Shown: in pieces, positions 22,953 through 25,271 of the stretch
Layout: every line of letters begins with the position of its first letter
How positions within the stretch are numbered: position 1 is the first letter of the stretch
IMG/VR virus record: IMGVR_UViG_3300047552_000856
Span: 1-25,271 of that record
Strand: one strand, 5' to 3'
DNA length: 25,271 nt
Source: a virus
Notes under the pieces: model-generated
Databases searched by the model: none
Told to the model about the DNA's origin: nothing
Seen by the model: only the letters and a program-made list of their open reading frames with translations
Program-made: the position numbers and the translations under genes

Positions 22953-23154
22953 TTTCCTTATTTCCTTTATTTTCTTTTATAATGCTTTTAGTGGCTATGC
23001 CTATCATAGGTATACCAATAAGAGGAGAAACAAATTTACATAAATCCAAATATTTATCCATTTTAATGTCATCTTGAGTAAAAAGAATAAGAAGACCAAC
23101 AATAAATATTGTTATAGCCAATAGCCATGTTAATTTTTTTCCTATTTCATTCAT
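22945..23154 (-). CDS. Small two-helix membrane protein, holin-like
   Basis: The 69-residue protein has two predicted membrane helices, residues 9-25 (TWLLAITIFIVGLLILF) and about 41-56 (FVSPLIGIPMIGIATK). A short charged loop with D28, D29 and K31 separates them, and the tail is highly charged and lysine/glutamate-rich (IKENKGNKENE). Small size, two helices and the charged C-terminus are the usual class II holin layout. Its position directly before the spanin-like pair supports a lysis role, although no endolysin is recognisable near it. Start 23154 overlaps the terminase stop (TAATG) and has AGAGAGGAAAG upstream. The function is inferred from topology and context alone. Confidence 0.6.
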   Translation of the reverse strand: MNEIGKKLTWLLAITIFIVGLLILFTQDDIKMDKYLDLCKFVSPLIGIPMIGIATKSIIKENKGNKENE

Positions 23155-24593
23155 TATATCTTTCCTCTCTTACTACTTAATCCACCAATAGATCTAACAC
23201 GTACACCACCTACTAATCCATGCATAACTTCTTTGTACGCTCCACTACTGGAATCTATTTGATCAGCGAAGTCACCATCTGGAAAATCCTCTGCTTCATC
23301 TATATAATTTAAATTCCACTGCCCTTTTACTAAATATACATAACCATCGCCTGCTTTATTAGCATAAGGCATAGCTCTAATTACTTTAGATCCTTTAGGT
23401 CTAATACTTTTAAAAGGAATATCAAAAAATACATTCTGCCTCATGTCAGATATTTGCCAATCTCCTGCTTGTCCAGGATCATGCTCCACTACTGTTATAA
23501 TATCGGGATATTCCACTCTATCCATATCAGCAGTCTGTCTTAATATTTTTCTTAATGCATTAGGATCTTTACGAATTCTTATAACATCATCAATCATAAT
23601 TTTTATTTTATCTTTATGAGCAATCATACGTACACCGGCTGTATAACATGGTTCTTTTGTAATTTTACCTTTATCACTGGTACTTGCCATATCCCAATAT
23701 CTAACTACTCTACTTATTTCATCTTTAGGCCAAACATGATTTACTAATTGCCACCATTCACGCATAAAAGTAGTAGCATCTTTTCTAACATTCCAATCAC
23801 CTTCCATCAATTGTTGACGAGTGACTGGATCTAAATTACTTAATGAGTCTCGATACTCATCTGCCTCGAGGTATGGATTATCAGATAAACCAGCTGGAAT
23901 AAATGCTACACCTTTTTTTCTGGTTTTAGAATCAACATATTTATTTTTTATCTCATTATGTGATATACCACCGGGATTACTTGCTAATCTAAAACGTAAT
24001 GGTACATCATGACCTTTTAATCGTCTTAAACGAGAGAATAAATAAATAATTTGATTCCATCTGAGATCCCCTGCCTCATCAAGACCTATAAATTGAAATT
24101 CAGCTGATTTATAACGTAAATGATCTTTTTCTTTATCTAAATAACCGAATGTAATAGAAGCAGGCTTCCCATCTATATATTTACCACTTTTTAATTTTAT
24201 CTTTGTAGGAAATAGCCAGGTCTTTGCTTGACCGTCCCATTTTGCATCTGTGCCACCAAGCCATGTATCCGCTCTTTCTAACAGAGCCCCAGGCATAACT
24301 AAATTCTGATATGTGTCTCTGATAAGCAAAGCGGCATAACCAGGAACATCCACATATTGCAATGCTGCCATAAGTAGAGCATCTGATTTCCCCCCGCCTG
24401 CTGCTCCACCGTAAAAAGCATCTTTTATATCTAATAATAAAAAAGCCTGTTGCTTTGGTGTAGGAATATGAGGAATATAATCAGTTAGTTTTGGTGTCAA
24501 TGTCTGTTTCAATTCTTCGTACTGGTTCTTTTCTAATGAATGCACCAGACTTGGAGAGAATTGATAAGACATTTGACATTCTGTCTTCGTCAT
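23154..24593 (-). CDS. Terminase large subunit (packaging ATPase/nuclease)
   Basis: The 479-residue motor protein has all expected motifs. Walker A is GGAAGGGKSD (62-71), Walker B is FIGLDE (168-173) and the coupling motif is SNPGG (206-210). The nuclease acidic residues are Asp301 (RYWDMAS), Glu370 (VVEHDPGQAGDW) and Asp442/Asp445 (DGDFADQID). The LTPKLTDYIPHIPTPKQQAFLLL segment (32-54) is a conserved N-terminal adenine-binding-type region. ATG 24593 is supported by AAAGGAAA with a proper spacer, although this places the start 113 bases inside the small-subunit gene. No later ATG before the Walker A region exists. It cuts and pumps DNA through the portal. Confidence 0.96.
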   Translation of the reverse strand: MTKTECQMSYQFSPSLVHSLEKNQYEELKQTLTPKLTDYIPHIPTPKQQAFLLLDIKDAFYGGAAGGGKSDALLMAALQYVDVPGYAALLIRDTYQNLVMPGALLERADTWLGGTDAKWDGQAKTWLFPTKIKLKSGKYIDGKPASITFGYLDKEKDHLRYKSAEFQFIGLDEAGDLRWNQIIYLFSRLRRLKGHDVPLRFRLASNPGGISHNEIKNKYVDSKTRKKGVAFIPAGLSDNPYLEADEYRDSLSNLDPVTRQQLMEGDWNVRKDATTFMREWWQLVNHVWPKDEISRVVRYWDMASTSDKGKITKEPCYTAGVRMIAHKDKIKIMIDDVIRIRKDPNALRKILRQTADMDRVEYPDIITVVEHDPGQAGDWQISDMRQNVFFDIPFKSIRPKGSKVIRAMPYANKAGDGYVYLVKGQWNLNYIDEAEDFPDGDFADQIDSSSGAYKEVMHGLVGGVRVRSIGGLSSKRGKI

Positions 24594-25152
24594 TACTTTC
24601 CTTTACCTTAGCTTGTAATGCCACTTCATGCTTATGTAAATGAGCATGAGCTACTTTGCCATTAACTTCCTTTTTATTAGTATTCCAATCAAAACGATTA
24701 GACATATTCATCATCCAAAGTACATGATTAAAATCTTTATTATAAATATTAAGTCTACCCTGTTCTAACCACCATTGCTTCTCTAACTGTTTACCATATT
24801 TTATTAAACTGTCAATATTTTTATTGTTTTTACGCCACTTCCGCATAACATCACACGTTACACCTAAGTATAAACACACTGTCTCTATACCCATACCTTG
24901 TGACATCATGATAAGTATTTGTTCTGCATATTCAGCTTTAAACTCTGTCTCTGGCCTACCTTTTTTTAAATAGGTAATAATAGCATTAACTGAACTCTGA
25001 GGGAAAATAGGAACATTACTTATAGAAGGAATAGTATTAAGCGGTTTTTCTTTCTTAATTATTATTTTAGTAGAATTTTTAGACTTTTTTGGTGCTTTTT
25101 TAGCAGATGAGGAAGGTTTTTTCTTAGAATTGGCAATTTTCCTTGTTCCCAT
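24481..25152 (-). CDS. Putative terminase small subunit
   Basis: The 223-residue protein precedes the large subunit and probably recognises the packaging site. A lysine-rich N-terminus (residues 1-36, with KKKPSSSAKKAPKKSKNSTK) leads to a helix-turn-helix type region about 66-112: RPETEFKAEYAEQILIMMSQ, then IETVCLYLGVTCDVMRKWRK. Next is a helix WWLEQGRLNIYNKDFNHVLWMMNMSNRFDWN, a typical small-terminase oligomerisation landmark. A histidine cluster (HAHLHKHE) follows at about 169-176. The C-terminal 37 codons overlap the large-subunit gene in another frame. No ribosome-binding site is visible before the ATG, so its start is less certain. Confidence 0.82.
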   Translation of the reverse strand: MGTRKIANSKKKPSSSAKKAPKKSKNSTKIIIKKEKPLNTIPSISNVPIFPQSSVNAIITYLKKGRPETEFKAEYAEQILIMMSQGMGIETVCLYLGVTCDVMRKWRKNNKNIDSLIKYGKQLEKQWWLEQGRLNIYNKDFNHVLWMMNMSNRFDWNTNKKEVNGKVAHAHLHKHEVALQAKVKESNDEDRMSNVLSILSKSGAFIRKEPVRRIETDIDTKTN

Positions 25153-25195
25153 TATATACTAAAAATATATAAGTTTAGTAGTAAAGTAAAATATT
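25151..25195 (-). promoter_or_regulatory. Weak candidate promoter for the late operon
   Basis: Between the terminator and the first gene, the minus strand is nearly pure A/T and holds possible -10 boxes, TATATT (25169-25164) and TATAAT (25156-25151, overlapping the ATG itself). No clear -35 at 17 bases is seen. Use of the second would require a start inside the gene. Only the region is suggestive. Confidence 0.25.
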
Positions 25196-25206
25196 ATTAT
25201 TTTTTA

Positions 25207-25242
25207 AACAAAAAAGCCCTAAAAGTAGTATTTTTAGGGCTT
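25207..25242 (-). terminator. Rho-independent terminator of the upstream unit
   Basis: An 11-bp perfect stem, AAGCCCTAAAA (25214-25224) with TTTTAGGGCTT (25232-25242), has a seven-base loop. On the minus strand it is followed by a T run (TTTTTTGTTT). It lies 55 bases before the terminase small gene and would end transcription arriving from beyond the right edge. This separates this late operon from the previous unit. Confidence 0.85.
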
Positions 25243-25271
25243 AAGACAAGATTTTAAGATAAGCTATGAGC

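Noticed and set aside
22477-23043. A 188-codon open frame on the plus strand across the spanin-like region
   Set aside because: It is antisense to two coiled-coil frames, rich in Ser/Leu/Ile as expected from the complement of such sequence, and has no ribosome-binding site or operon context on that strand.
25151-25156. TATAAT overlapping the terminase small ATG taken as the operon's -10 box
   Set aside because: No -35 fits at the proper distance, and a transcript from it would begin after the start codon. It is likely a by-product of the AT-rich leader.

Overview
The window is one continuous virion-structure (late) module of a tailed phage or prophage. Every supported gene lies on the minus strand, so the reading order runs from position 25271 down to 1. 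The DNA is strongly AT-rich, with AGA and A/T-ending codons, good AAGGAG-type ribosome-binding sites, and genes packed with ATGA or TAATG junctions. Standard bacterial code fits every gene. The tail and baseplate are Mu-like (contractile, myovirus). The head is HK97-like, with a MuF-type minor head protein, so the module is a head/tail mosaic. Spanin-like genes with periplasmic coiled coils suggest a diderm, low-GC host. The genus cannot be read from this sequence, and no integrase, transposase or repressor is present to settle the lifestyle.

Layout in reading order. (1) A rho-independent terminator (25207-25242) closes an upstream unit outside the window. (2) The small and large terminase subunits follow (25152-23154). 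(3) A compact membrane/lysis-like cluster comes next (23154-22446): a two-helix holin-like protein and two almost fully superimposed reading frames in a +1 relationship, resembling an Rz/Rz1 spanin pair. (4) A LamG-like lectin gene of visibly higher GC and a small beta-rich protein (22444-20743) come next. (5) The head genes follow: portal, MuF-like protein, prohead protease and major capsid with its delta domain, then two likely capsid surface proteins and a small conserved protein (20738-14933). A perfect 12-bp hairpin lies between the two surface-protein genes. (6) The neck genes are a gp6-like connector, a head-closure protein, a gp10-like protein and a tail terminator (14933-12743). (7) The tail genes are a DUF2635 protein, sheath, tube, tail assembly chaperone with a predicted -1 frameshift extension, and tape measure (12730-8272). 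(8) The baseplate genes are gpN-like, gpP-like hub, gp45-like spike, an 85-residue protein, gp46-like, gp47/J-like and gp48-like (8270-2738). (9) The fibre genes lie at 2713-792, followed by an in-frame 27-codon remnant after the fibre stop and a partial membrane-anchored protein running off the window.

Together these genes should package DNA, build and mature an HK97-fold capsid, join it to a contractile tail whose length is set by a 623-residue tape measure, and equip that tail with a Mu-type baseplate and fibres. The most notable observations are the nested coiled-coil membrane gene pair (22446-22952), the G-run frameshift that creates a 151-residue chaperone fusion (10159-10613), the in-frame sense stretch after the tail-fibre stop (708-791), and the GFNxGF repeats at the end of the gp48-like protein. 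No endolysin was recognised in the window.
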